DNA of 61,932 bases from contig QBVV01000007.1 in assembly GCA_003284265.1 (NCBI GenBank), positions 1 through 61,932 on the forward strand. The letters run 5' to 3'. The notes beneath the pieces are model-generated. The model was not told where the DNA came from. It did not search any database and saw only the letters and a list, made by a program, of their open reading frames with translations. The translations under genes were made by a program, and so were the position numbers. Source of the stretch: SAR116 cluster bacterium AG-313-A07 (lineage in GTDB: Bacteria > Pseudomonadota > Alphaproteobacteria > Thalassobaculales > Thalassobaculaceae). Each line of letters begins with the position of its first letter. The stretch's first letter is position 1. Below are positions 16,706 to 24,725 of this stretch, one piece after another.

Positions 16706-17578
16706 ATGATTCAGAATATTGGTATAGTCGGATCAGGTCAGATGGGAGCCGGGATTGCCCATGTTGCAGCATTAGCTGACCGTAATATAATTTTGCTTGA
16801 CGTGAATCAGGCAGCGCTAAACAAAGCCTTAGAAGTTATTGAACGCAATATTAAACGCCAGGTCAGCCGGGGTAAATTAGAGGACGATGCGGGAGAAAGG
16901 GCACTAAAACGTATAACAATAACCACGGATTATAGCGATTTTAATGTGGCTGATTTAGTTATAGAAGCGGCTACTGAAAATGAAGCTACCAAGCGAAAAA
17001 TTTTTGAGACGTTAGTTCCGAATCTATCAAAAGAAGCTTTGATTGCCTCTAATACATCGTCTATTTCGATAACAAGGCTTGCTGCAACAACGGATAGACC
17101 AGGTAAATTTATTGGGATGCATTTTTTTAATCCTGTACCCATTATGCAACTGGTAGAGTTGATAAGGGGAATAGCGACTGAGGATGCAACCTTCATCGAA
17201 ATAAAGAATTTATCGCTGGAACTAGGGAAAATCGTTGCCGAGGCACAAGATTATCCTGGCTTCATCGTAAATAGAATACTCGTCCCGATGTTAAATGAGG
17301 CCGTTTATGCCTTATACGAAGGTGTTGGCACAGTAGAATCAATTGATAACGGACTAAGGCTGGGAGCAAACCATCCTATGGGGCCACTTCAGCTTATTGA
17401 CTTCATAGGTTTGGATACTTGCTTATCAGTTATGCAGGTTCTGCAGGAAGGATTGGGCGATCCGAAATACCGTCCTTGCCCCTTGTTAATAAAGTATGTT
17501 GAGGCAGGTTGGTTAGGAAGGAAGTCAGGTCGTGGCTTTTATGATTATTCCACTGATGAGCCTGTTCCAACACGTTAA
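16706..17578 (+). CDS. 3-hydroxybutyryl-CoA (3-hydroxyacyl-CoA) dehydrogenase
   Basis: A 290-residue dehydrogenase. The N-terminal Rossmann domain starts IGIVGSGQMGAGIAHVAA; the catalytic His lies in GMHFFNPVPIMQLVE, and the C-terminal helical domain has DYPGFIVNRILVPMLNEA. It oxidises 3-hydroxyacyl-CoA to 3-ketoacyl-CoA with NAD(P) in beta-oxidation or butanoate/PHB metabolism. CTGGAG seven bases before ATG is the ribosome binding site. Clustering with etfBA supports short-chain acyl-CoA oxidation. The next bases form an AT-rich hairpin that may end the transcript. Confidence 0.93.
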   Translation: MIQNIGIVGSGQMGAGIAHVAALADRNIILLDVNQAALNKALEVIERNIKRQVSRGKLEDDAGERALKRITITTDYSDFNVADLVIEAATENEATKRKIFETLVPNLSKEALIASNTSSISITRLAATTDRPGKFIGMHFFNPVPIMQLVELIRGIATEDATFIEIKNLSLELGKIVAEAQDYPGFIVNRILVPMLNEAVYALYEGVGTVESIDNGLRLGANHPMGPLQLIDFIGLDTCLSVMQVLQEGLGDPKYRPCPLLIKYVEAGWLGRKSGRGFYDYSTDEPVPTR

Positions 17579-17611
17579 AACTAAGTAATTAAAAAAAAAG
17601 TAAATTTATTG

Positions 17612-17647
17612 TTGTATTTATTTAAAATACAATATATTATTTTTTTA
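17612..17647 (+). terminator. AT-rich hairpin plus T run after the 3-hydroxyacyl-CoA dehydrogenase gene
   Basis: TTGTATTT (17612-17619) pairs with AAATACAA (17625-17632) around a five-base loop, and T-rich sequence follows to 17647. The stem is A/T-only so the terminator would be weak; its place 34 bases after the stop codon is the main support. Confidence 0.35.
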
Positions 17648-17681
17648 TATGTTTAATCCTTTAGAAGGAAGGATAGTAACC

Positions 17682-17909
17682 ATGACCAGAACGGTTAGGG
17701 AAAAAGCTATTGGATTGCTGGCCAAGGCAGTATCTGATTATAGAGGGAACGAGAAAAAAATCGCCGATTCTCTTCTGGAAGAGCTGCGTGTACACAGTCT
17801 CATACTGGATAATGCGTCGCCCGAATTAATTGAAGACCAGGTGGGACTGAATTCATCCTCTAACTTCGGTTGGGCCGTAGCAAAGGCAACAAACCAAACA
17901 CTCCATTAG
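17682..17909 (+). CDS. Hypothetical small protein (75 residues)
   Basis: A 75-residue protein of unknown family, with an Arg/Lys-rich N-terminal half predicted helical (TVREKAIGLLAKAVSDY, then RGNEKKIADSLLEEL) and a polar C-terminal tail. No signal peptide, membrane helix or metal motif is seen. GAAGGAAGG ends ten bases before the ATG at 17682 and decides this start over an upstream in-frame ATG at 17649. It stands alone between the fatty-acid oxidation unit and the convergent tlpA-like gene. The good ribosome binding site is the main reason to accept it as a gene. Confidence 0.5.
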   Translation: MTRTVREKAIGLLAKAVSDYRGNEKKIADSLLEELRVHSLILDNASPELIEDQVGLNSSSNFGWAVAKATNQTLH

Positions 17910-17958
17910 ACATTTATGAGTGTTTAGTCATGTGATCTAACGACCCGGAAAATGGGAC

Positions 17959-18540
17959 TCATTTAGATTTCTCTTGCGGTGTATCTATGTAGTGCATTAA
18001 CAGGGCCTCAGCAGAAGGGGAGTCCCATTGTGCGTCACCCGTGTACATGCCGACTATGTAACCCTTAGGATGTATCAGCAGAGTGGTTGGGATTCCAGAG
18101 ATTTTAAGAGAGCGCATTAAATTGGCTTTGGGATCACTTGCCGAATTGAGATTACTTAGTCCTAATCTTTTAAGAAATGGATTATAAATCTTTGGTCCCG
18201 CTCTATCGATTGATACGAGTAGAATTTTGAACTTTGAGCTACTCTTGTTTTGTTTTAAGTTATAAAGTGACGGTAGTTCACTTACGCATGGAGCGCACCA
18301 GGTTGCCCAAAAGTTCACTAACAGCCAAGCTCCTTTAAACATGTTCAGGTTTATTTTTTTGCCATCGGTTGTGGAAAAAGAGGCTTCAGGAATAGGGAGT
18401 GGGGGGGTCAATTCTACAAACTTTACCATATCGCCTTCTTTTGGGGGAGGCGTGGACGCGTTGGTCAATGAAGTATCCGAACAAATCATGTAAAAAAATA
18501 CGACTATTGTTGCTCTGAGCAACGTTATTCTAAAATGCAC
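17959..18540 (-). CDS. TlpA-like thioredoxin-fold thiol:disulfide oxidoreductase
   Basis: A 193-residue exported protein. Residues 1-about 28 form a signal peptide or anchor (basic start, then hydrophobic LLRATIVVFFYMICS), and the thioredoxin domain has the active site WCAPC in FWATWCAPCVSELP. The cis-Pro region is GIPTTLLI. TlpA/ResA-like proteins reduce apo-cytochrome c or other periplasmic thiols. It begins with GTG at 18540 after AAAGGA. It is divergent from argH, with only 15 bases between the two starts, so promoters of both genes must overlap the opposite coding regions; this pair is common in alphaproteobacteria. Confidence 0.88.
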   Translation of the reverse strand: MHFRITLLRATIVVFFYMICSDTSLTNASTPPPKEGDMVKFVELTPPLPIPEASFSTTDGKKINLNMFKGAWLLVNFWATWCAPCVSELPSLYNLKQNKSSSKFKILLVSIDRAGPKIYNPFLKRLGLSNLNSASDPKANLMRSLKISGIPTTLLIHPKGYIVGMYTGDAQWDSPSAEALLMHYIDTPQEKSK

Positions 18541-18555
18541 TAGAAGGTTCCTTTG

Positions 18556-19995
18556 ATGACATCGAGATCTAACCAGACTAATAAACCACTACATAAAAAA
18601 AATAAATCAAAGTCTAGTTCAATATGGGGTGGCAGGTTTGAGGGAAAACCCCATGAAATTATGGATCAAATTAATCCATCTATTGATTTTGATAAGAGGT
18701 TCTTTAGGCAAGATATCAAAGGCTCCAAAGCGCACGCTGAGATGCTCTCTGCACAAAAAATTATCACTGAAAGTGACAAAGATAAAATCATACATGGCTT
18801 AGACCAGATCGAGAAAGAAATAGATGAGGGAACTTTTAAATTCTCACGTGAGCTAGAGGATATTCACATGAATATTGAGGCCAGATTGGCTGCTCTCGTT
18901 GGGGATGCTGCGGGACGTTTACACACGGGGAGATCGAGAAATGATCAGGTTGCAACAGATTTTAAGCTATGGATAAGAGATACCATCGACATCCTCGATA
19001 AACAACTTATGCACTTGCAGGCGGCTTTAATTGATTTAGCAGATCAAAATTTTAATCAGGTGATGCCAGGGTTCACCCATTTACAAGTCGCTCAACCGGT
19101 TACTTTTGGGCATCACTTACTCGCTTATGTTGAAATGCTGGGTCGCGATCGAACAAGGTTCCAAGATGGACGGGCGCGGTTAAATGAATGCCCTTTAGGG
19201 TCAGCGGCGCTTGCTGGGACGTCTTTTCCAATAGATAGAAATATGACTTCTAAGGCACTCGGTTTTGATCGACCAACAGCAAATTCTTTAGATGGCGTTT
19301 CCGACAGGGATTTCGCATTGGAATTTTTATCAAGTGCATCTATCTGCTCTATTCATTTATCAAGATTTGCAGAGGAAGTGGTTAACTGGACAAGTTCGCA
19401 ATTTAACTTTATCAGTCTCTCAGATGCATTTACTACGGGGAGTTCAATTATGCCTCAAAAGAGGAACCCCGATGCAGCGGAACTAGTTCGCGGTAAAACG
19501 GGCCGAATTATAGGGGCTTTAAACGCATTGATGGTAATGATGAAAGGACTTCCGTTAGCATTTTGCAAAGACATGCAAGAAGATAAAGAACCTCTGTTTG
19601 ATGCAACAGAAACTTTGCATGTATGCATAGCGGCATGCACTGGTATGGTTCAAGATATTGAGGCTAATAGTTCTTCGATGGAAAATGCCTCAGAACTTGG
19701 TTTTTCTACAGCTACGGATCTAGCTGATTGGTTGGTTCGCGTATTAAACATCCCATTTCGGCAAGCACATCATATTACCGGTTGTGTAGTTAAGTTAGCC
19801 GAGCAAAAAAAATGCCTTTTGAAAGAACTAACTTTAGACGATTTAAAAAATATAGAACCTAAGATAACGAATGATATATACGCTGTGCTTGAGCCTTCAA
19901 AATCAATTTCTAGTAGAAGAAGCTACGGAGGGACAGCTCCGCAAAATGTTAAGACAGCGATCTCTGTCGCTCGGCAAAGATTTTTAGAGAGTTAG
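18556..19995 (+). CDS. argH: Argininosuccinate lyase
   Basis: A 479-residue lyase of the fumarase/aspartase superfamily that splits argininosuccinate into arginine and fumarate. It shows the IWGGRFEG start of the core at residues 23-30, [25 protein letters not shown] and the superfamily signature [20 protein letters not shown]. About 20 extra Lys/Ser/Asn-rich residues precede the core. AGAAGG lies upstream of the ATG at 18556; an adjacent in-frame TTG at 18553 is less likely. It is followed by the small lipoprotein gene and lysA. Confidence 0.95.
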   Translation: MTSRSNQTNKPLHKKNKSKSSSIWGGRFEGKPHEIMDQINPSIDFDKRFFRQDIKGSKAHAEMLSAQKIITESDKDKIIHGLDQIEKEIDEGTFKFSRELEDIHMNIEARLAALVGDAAGRLHTGRSRNDQVATDFKLWIRDTIDILDKQLMHLQAALIDLADQNFNQVMPGFTHLQVAQPVTFGHHLLAYVEMLGRDRTRFQDGRARLNECPLGSAALAGTSFPIDRNMTSKALGFDRPTANSLDGVSDRDFALEFLSSASICSIHLSRFAEEVVNWTSSQFNFISLSDAFTTGSSIMPQKRNPDAAELVRGKTGRIIGALNALMVMMKGLPLAFCKDMQEDKEPLFDATETLHVCIAACTGMVQDIEANSSSMENASELGFSTATDLADWLVRVLNIPFRQAHHITGCVVKLAEQKKCLLKELTLDDLKNIEPKITNDIYAVLEPSKSISSRRSYGGTAPQNVKTAISVARQRFLES

Positions 19996-20006
19996 ATCGT
20001 GTCTAA

Positions 20007-20162
20007 ATGAAAATAAAATTAAAAAATAACTATATCAGGCTCGTTTCTCTTCTTTTACCACTAGTCTTTTTGTTGGGATTCAATGGTTGTGGAAAACGCG
20101 GAGACCCGAAGCCAATAAGCAATGAGAAGGTTTATTCTCCCAAAAAGTACCCCACACATTAA
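20007..20162 (+). CDS. Small LptM-like outer-membrane lipoprotein
   Basis: A 51-residue protein missed by length-based gene finding. Residues 9-27 are hydrophobic, ending in a lipobox-like FNGC with lipidated Cys28, followed by GKRGDPKP. A Cys-Gly start followed by a KGxLxxP-like segment is the hallmark of LptM (YifL), which in E. coli stabilises the LptDE translocon and is also encoded just before the dapF/lysA region. Here it sits 11 bases after argH and 21 bases before lysA, the position in which such lipoproteins are commonly found. The assignment is from motif and context. Confidence 0.75.
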   Translation: MKIKLKNNYIRLVSLLLPLVFLLGFNGCGKRGDPKPISNEKVYSPKKYPTH

Positions 20163-20183
20163 TTTTTCTAAAGAGGAACGCTT

Positions 20184-21452
20184 TTGTCATCGATCAATTA
20201 CGTAAATGAAGAACTTTTCATAGAGGGTGTTTCAATAGAGGCGATCGCAGGTTCAATCGAAACGCCTTTCTATTGTTACTCCACGGCACTTATGGTCCGG
20301 AGGTATAGAGATTTACGAGAAGCCCTGAAATTATTGAAACCTACAATATATTATGCAGTTAAAGCGAACCCAAACCTAGCAGTTGTAAGGACGTTCTCGC
20401 ATCAAGGGGCTGGCGCTGACGTCGTTTCCGTTGGTGAGTTGCGGAGATGCCTTGCGGCCGGTATCCCAGCCAATAAGATAGTTTTTGCAGGTGTTGGTAA
20501 AACGAGATCAGAAATTTCAGAAGCGTTAAAAGAGGGTGTTTTTCAATTAAATGTTGAGTCAGAGCCAGAGCTTATAGCTATAAATGAAGTCGCTGAATCA
20601 TTAGGTTTAATTGCCAGTGTGGGACTTCGAGTTAATCCGGACGTAGATGCGAAGACACATGCAAAAATAACGACAGGTCTGAAAGAAAATAAATTTGGTA
20701 TAGAGTTAGATAGAGCCCCCTACATCTTTGAAAACGCCGCAAGATCACTAGAAAATATTTCTCTCAAAAGTTTGTCAGTGCATATAGGCTCACAATTATT
20801 GGATTTAGCCCCATACCGAATCGCCTATAGAAAAGTAGCAGAAATGACTTTACGTCTTCGGGCCCTTGGCTTTGAGATTGACCATCTTGACCTCGGTGGT
20901 GGCTTAGGTATTTCTTACAACGCGGAGAAAGCACCAGATTTAAATTCTTTTAGTGAAATCGTTAATGATATATTTGGAGATCTTGATTGTAAGATCGGTT
21001 TTGAACCCGGAAGATATTTGGTTGGTGATGCGGGTCTACTCGTTACTAAGGTCCTATATATTAAAAAAGGAAGAGATAAAACTTTCATTATTGTTGATGG
21101 CGCCATGAATGACTTGATTAGACCTACCCTTTATGAGGGATATCACGGTGTCATACCGGTACATAGAGGCGGCGAAATTCAAACAAAACTATGTGATATT
21201 GTTGGCCCTATTTGTGAGAGTGGAGACTACCTCGCTCAAGACCGAGTTTTACCAGAATTAAATGAAAATGATCTGCTGGCGATAAAATCGGCTGGAGCAT
21301 ATGGTGCAGCTATGTCATCCACCTATAATAGCCGCCCTCTAGTTCCCGAGGTGCTGGTTAATGGCGGTGAATTTTGCCTAATTAGAAGACGACAGACAGT
21401 TCAAGAAAGCATAGATCTTGAGAAGATACCTAATTGGTTGGAAACAGATTAA
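20184..21452 (+). CDS. lysA: Diaminopimelate decarboxylase
   Basis: A 422-residue fold-III PLP decarboxylase that converts meso-diaminopimelate to L-lysine. PLP Lys60 is in YYAVKANPN; other family parts are HIGSQL, the GGGLGI phosphate loop and EPGRYLV, and the C-terminal CESGDYLAQDR with the catalytic Cys. Translation starts at TTG 20184 behind AAGAGGAAC; no ATG fits the conserved N-terminus. It is the last gene of the argH-lptM-like-lysA unit. Its end faces the convergent zinc-ribbon gene with 26 bases between stops. Confidence 0.95.
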   Translation: MSSINYVNEELFIEGVSIEAIAGSIETPFYCYSTALMVRRYRDLREALKLLKPTIYYAVKANPNLAVVRTFSHQGAGADVVSVGELRRCLAAGIPANKIVFAGVGKTRSEISEALKEGVFQLNVESEPELIAINEVAESLGLIASVGLRVNPDVDAKTHAKITTGLKENKFGIELDRAPYIFENAARSLENISLKSLSVHIGSQLLDLAPYRIAYRKVAEMTLRLRALGFEIDHLDLGGGLGISYNAEKAPDLNSFSEIVNDIFGDLDCKIGFEPGRYLVGDAGLLVTKVLYIKKGRDKTFIIVDGAMNDLIRPTLYEGYHGVIPVHRGGEIQTKLCDIVGPICESGDYLAQDRVLPELNENDLLAIKSAGAYGAAMSSTYNSRPLVPEVLVNGGEFCLIRRRQTVQESIDLEKIPNWLETD

Positions 21453-21478
21453 ATAAGCTGATATTGAGTGTTTTCTTA

Positions 21479-22198
21479 TTAATAACCGTACTGGTTACTT
21501 CTTTTTTCGTCAGAAAAAGTAACAATCACACTGACTGTTTTTTCATCGGGAAAAGGTGTTTGATATTCAAATTTAATTGTTTCATTGGGTAGAATTGTTA
21601 CTGCCTCAGGAACGAAGGACTCTGTGGCTAAAACTCTACCCGTGGCGTCAACTTCGGAACCTTTTATTATAGGAACTTCTTGGATTGTTTCATTGGGATT
21701 AAATAGTTCTCCCTTCACAGCCAATACTTCCATGCCCCCACGATTTTCACGCCAAACGCCAACATTTTTGATAACAAGAAACTCACCAGGGACTGGAACA
21801 TGTAAACCAATTTTATCATAAAGAATTGAAGAAGCCGGAGCATGAGCAACTATGACGGACCTTCCATAAATAAACCCAAAAATACTTGTAATTATCAAAG
21901 TGACTAAAATAATTGTACCTATTGGTAAAGACTTTGTTTTTATATTAGCGCTTGCTTTGATATCGCTCTTCTCTGGAATAGGAGGTGTTTCAAATTCATT
22001 ATAAGTCTCTAATATTTTGGGCTCTAGCTCTTCCGTTAAGGTTTTCATAATTTCAGTAGGCTCGCCTGGGATGGGTAACTGGTGCCACTGATGTTTGCAT
22101 TGCCCGCATCTTAACTTTCGACCAGTTTCTTTTATAGCACCGTCAGGTACATCGAATTGAGCGAAACATTCTGGGCAGGTTATGCGCATAATATCCAT
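21479..22198 (-). CDS. MJ0042-type zinc-ribbon protein with DUF3426-like domain
   Basis: A 239-residue protein with an N-terminal zinc ribbon (Cys8, Cys11, Cys31, Cys34), an acidic linker, one membrane helix at about 92-111 and a C-terminal extracytoplasmic beta-rich DUF3426-like part. The family is typical of proteobacteria; its function is not known, although the zinc ribbon resembles that of transcription or envelope regulators. Met1 or Met4 may be the start. It is divergent from ftsE across a 196-base AT-rich gap, an arrangement conserved in alphaproteobacteria. Confidence 0.82.
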   Translation of the reverse strand: MDIMRITCPECFAQFDVPDGAIKETGRKLRCGQCKHQWHQLPIPGEPTEIMKTLTEELEPKILETYNEFETPPIPEKSDIKASANIKTKSLPIGTIILVTLIITSIFGFIYGRSVIVAHAPASSILYDKIGLHVPVPGEFLVIKNVGVWRENRGGMEVLAVKGELFNPNETIQEVPIIKGSEVDATGRVLATESFVPEAVTILPNETIKFEYQTPFPDEKTVSVIVTFSDEKRSNQYGY

Positions 22199-22331
22199 TC
22201 TATATTATTTATTTTTAAAGAGGACAAATTTTTAAGTAGAATGTAGGAAATTAAAATTAATAGAAAAAGAGTATATCGAAAATAAAAAACAGTCTATTGG
22301 TCATATTGAGGTAGCATTTCTTAAGTTTGGT

Positions 22332-22359
22332 TTGTTTATTATTGGACATGTTTTATAAG
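22332..22359 (+). promoter_or_regulatory. Possible promoter upstream of ftsE
   Basis: TTGTTT (22332-22337) and TATAAG (22354-22359) are spaced by 16 bases, 36 bases before the ftsE ATG. The spacing and sequence are only partly consensus and the region is very A/T-rich, so chance is quite possible. Confidence 0.25.
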
Positions 22360-22394
22360 AATAATGCTTTAATGCAGATATTAGGATGATTTGA

Positions 22395-23054
22395 ATGATT
22401 CGCTTTCAAGAGGTTGATGTATGTTATACTCCCGATAAGCCGATTCTCTCTAAAATTAATTTGAAAATTGATCCCGATAGTTTTCATTTTTTGACTGGGA
22501 CAAGCGGAGCAGGAAAATCATCTTTGCTTAAAATGATGTATTTGGCTTTAAAGCCATCTACGGGTCATATTGAGATGTTTGGTCGAGATACGGCAAAATT
22601 AAAAATGTTCGAGGTTTCGAATATTAGGAAGAGAATTGGAATTGTGTTTCAAGACTTTCGCTTGATACAAAATTTGAGTATCCGAGAAAATGTTGCCTTG
22701 CCGCTAAGAATATACGGGGCAAAAGCGAAAATCATCCAACGTCATGTGCCGGAGCTTTTAGATTGGGTCGGATTAGGAGATCACTTAGATTCTTTTCCTG
22801 TGTCACTGTCTGGTGGTGAGCAACAACGAGTGGCCATAGCCCGAGCGGTTATAGCAAGACCTAGTTTACTCCTTGCTGACGAGCCTACAGGGAATGTTGA
22901 TGATAAGATCGCAGAAAGATTGATGTACCTCTTCGAAGAACTTTATCGGGCTGGCACAAGTATAGTGGTAGCTACTCATAATAAAGATTTAATCAGTGAG
23001 TTTGATTATCCCGTATTCCACATAACTGAAGGCAATCTAATACTGCAAGGATAA
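22395..23054 (+). CDS. ftsE: Cell division ATP-binding protein FtsE
   Basis: A 219-residue ABC ATPase. Walker A is GTSGAGKS (35-42), the signature LSGGEQQR is at 138-145 and Walker B LLLADEP at 158-164. FtsE pairs with the membrane protein FtsX in the divisome, where ATP hydrolysis is transmitted to periplasmic peptidoglycan hydrolase activators. ftsX follows 57 bases later on the same strand. It is divergent from the zinc-ribbon gene. Confidence 0.93.
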   Translation: MIRFQEVDVCYTPDKPILSKINLKIDPDSFHFLTGTSGAGKSSLLKMMYLALKPSTGHIEMFGRDTAKLKMFEVSNIRKRIGIVFQDFRLIQNLSIRENVALPLRIYGAKAKIIQRHVPELLDWVGLGDHLDSFPVSLSGGEQQRVAIARAVIARPSLLLADEPTGNVDDKIAERLMYLFEELYRAGTSIVVATHNKDLISEFDYPVFHITEGNLILQG

Positions 23055-23111
23055 TAGTATGGCGCAGAAGATGGTACATTGAAATTCGCTGTAATCAAAT
23101 GGTTAGTGTAA

Positions 23112-23987
23112 ATGTTAAAAAATAAGGCCGCGAATATATTTTTAGCTTGGATCATTCTCTCGATGATTTATTTGGCCGTGGTCACCCTAACCGGTGTACT
23201 AATATCTAATTCATCTTCCAGAGAATGGCTTGAATCTGTCGATAATGTGGTCACCATCCAGGTTTCTGACCCAAAGGCAAAGTCCGAAGTTGACGATGAT
23301 TCAACGCGATTAGAAACGATTGTGAAAAAATTAAGAATTATAGCTGGTATCAATAAAATAAAGATCTTTGATGAAGAACAGACTTTAGGGTTACTCAATA
23401 ATTGGCTTAGCCAAGATATATTGAATGATATAAATCTCCCTTCGTTGATAGAAGTGAAATTAATCAAGCCTATCAATAAAGAACAAATTTCTCAAAAAAT
23501 AGGGCCACTAATACCGGGCGTTTCAATAGACGACCATAGTCGGTGGAAACAAAAGCTAACGTTCCTGATAGATATAATTGAAAACTTAGGATGGATAATT
23601 TTTATTTTGATTCTCATCGTGTGTTTAGCCTCCATCATCTTTGCAATCACGATGAATATTGCCAATAATAGTGAAGTGATTAATCTTATCGACCTAATGG
23701 GTGGTGGAAGTAGTTTTATTGCTGAGATTTTTCAAAAACAGATCCTACTTGTAATAGGGCCCGCAGCTTTAATTGGCAGCTTTATAGCAATTGTAACTTT
23801 ATTTATTTTAAATGATTATCTGGCAACGCTCCTTTCAGATTTTTTACCAGGATCAATTTCTAGTCTCGGGGAGAAATTAAATTTTTGGGAATGGAGTTTT
23901 ATCGTTTCTACTCCGTTAGTTTTTATCTTTCTTAGTCTAATAACAGTTCGGGTCTCTGTTTTGGTTCTCCTTGGAAAGCTAAAATGA
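23112..23987 (+). CDS. ftsX: Cell division protein FtsX
   Basis: A 291-residue permease-like protein with four predicted membrane helices: one near the N-terminus (about 8-30), then a periplasmic domain (about 35-150), and three more in the C-terminal half (about 155-180, 215-240 and 265-285). The layout matches FtsX. It couples FtsE ATPase to activation of peptidoglycan hydrolases at the septum. Sequence conservation is low, as usual for alphaproteobacterial FtsX; the identification rests on topology and on following ftsE. It ends 19 bases before the DUF218 gene. Confidence 0.85.
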   Translation: MLKNKAANIFLAWIILSMIYLAVVTLTGVLISNSSSREWLESVDNVVTIQVSDPKAKSEVDDDSTRLETIVKKLRIIAGINKIKIFDEEQTLGLLNNWLSQDILNDINLPSLIEVKLIKPINKEQISQKIGPLIPGVSIDDHSRWKQKLTFLIDIIENLGWIIFILILIVCLASIIFAITMNIANNSEVINLIDLMGGGSSFIAEIFQKQILLVIGPAALIGSFIAIVTLFILNDYLATLLSDFLPGSISSLGEKLNFWEWSFIVSTPLVFIFLSLITVRVSVLVLLGKLK

Positions 23988-24006
23988 AAATCCTTGGATT
24001 TTTGAG

Positions 24007-24645
24007 ATGATAAGCTCAACTGCATCATTTTTAATTTTAAAGAGAGCCTCCATTGCATTCTTAGTTCTTGTTTTGAGCCTATGGCTGATTTGTTTTTTGC
24101 GTTTTTTCTCTTCCATCCCTCTAATCAATTCAATGGATCAATCCAAGACTGACGCTATTATAGTTTTGACCGGTGGAGTAAAACGATTGGCGGCAGGTTT
24201 TGATCTGTTAGTCGCGGGTCGTTCCAACTTGCTGTTCGTTTCCGGGGTAAATACTTCAGTTAAACTATCCGATATTCAAAAAATTTCGCAAGATCAAGGT
24301 ATTGTTCTAGACGATAAATTCATCCAGTGTTGCGTGAAGCTGGGCTATGCAGCTTTTAATACTAAAGGCAATGCAACCGAGAGTGCTGAATGGATTTTCA
24401 AAAATAGAATAAGGTCAATTTTTTTGGTTACTAGTAATTATCATATCGATCGAAGTCTATTAGAGTTTCGTCTAAAAATGCCTAATCTAAAAATACATAA
24501 ATATCCTGTTGTTTCGAACAACGTGATGCTCGAAGAGTGGTGGCGACACCCAAGTTCAATGCGTCTACTAGTAACTGAATACCATAAATTTATGTACACC
24601 GCGGCGAAGTTTTTTTTATATAAATTATTTCACAAACAATGGTGA
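24007..24645 (+). CDS. YdcF/SanA-like DUF218 protein
   Basis: A 212-residue protein with an N-terminal membrane helix (about 13-35) and a DUF218 domain with DAIIVLTGG near the start, FVSGV in the middle, NATESAEW and FLVTSNYHIDRSLLEFR near the end. These are the usual DUF218 segments (beginning I-V-L-GGG-like, then E-S-x-x-T and SxxH-xxR). The family is linked to envelope or glycan metabolism; the reaction is unknown. It follows ftsEX closely, as in many alphaproteobacteria, probably in the same operon. Confidence 0.82.
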   Translation: MISSTASFLILKRASIAFLVLVLSLWLICFLRFFSSIPLINSMDQSKTDAIIVLTGGVKRLAAGFDLLVAGRSNLLFVSGVNTSVKLSDIQKISQDQGIVLDDKFIQCCVKLGYAAFNTKGNATESAEWIFKNRIRSIFLVTSNYHIDRSLLEFRLKMPNLKIHKYPVVSNNVMLEEWWRHPSSMRLLVTEYHKFMYTAAKFFLYKLFHKQW

Positions 24646-24725
24646 TCGTTTAGGTTGCCCCCACGTGTTTTATCTTCTATTTTGCAAATAGAACAAAAAG
24701 AGAACAGTTTGAGGCTTTATTTCAA

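Noticed and set aside
24676..24692. Perfect small inverted repeat TCTATTT-TGC-AAATAGA ahead of nrdJ
   Set aside because: The stem is A/T-rich, no T run follows, and it does not match a NrdR box or cobalamin riboswitch; chance is likely in such AT-rich sequence.
24646..24725. Possible B12 riboswitch before the B12-dependent reductase
   Set aside because: The gap is only 80 bases, too short for a cobalamin riboswitch, and no B12-box-like sequence is seen.
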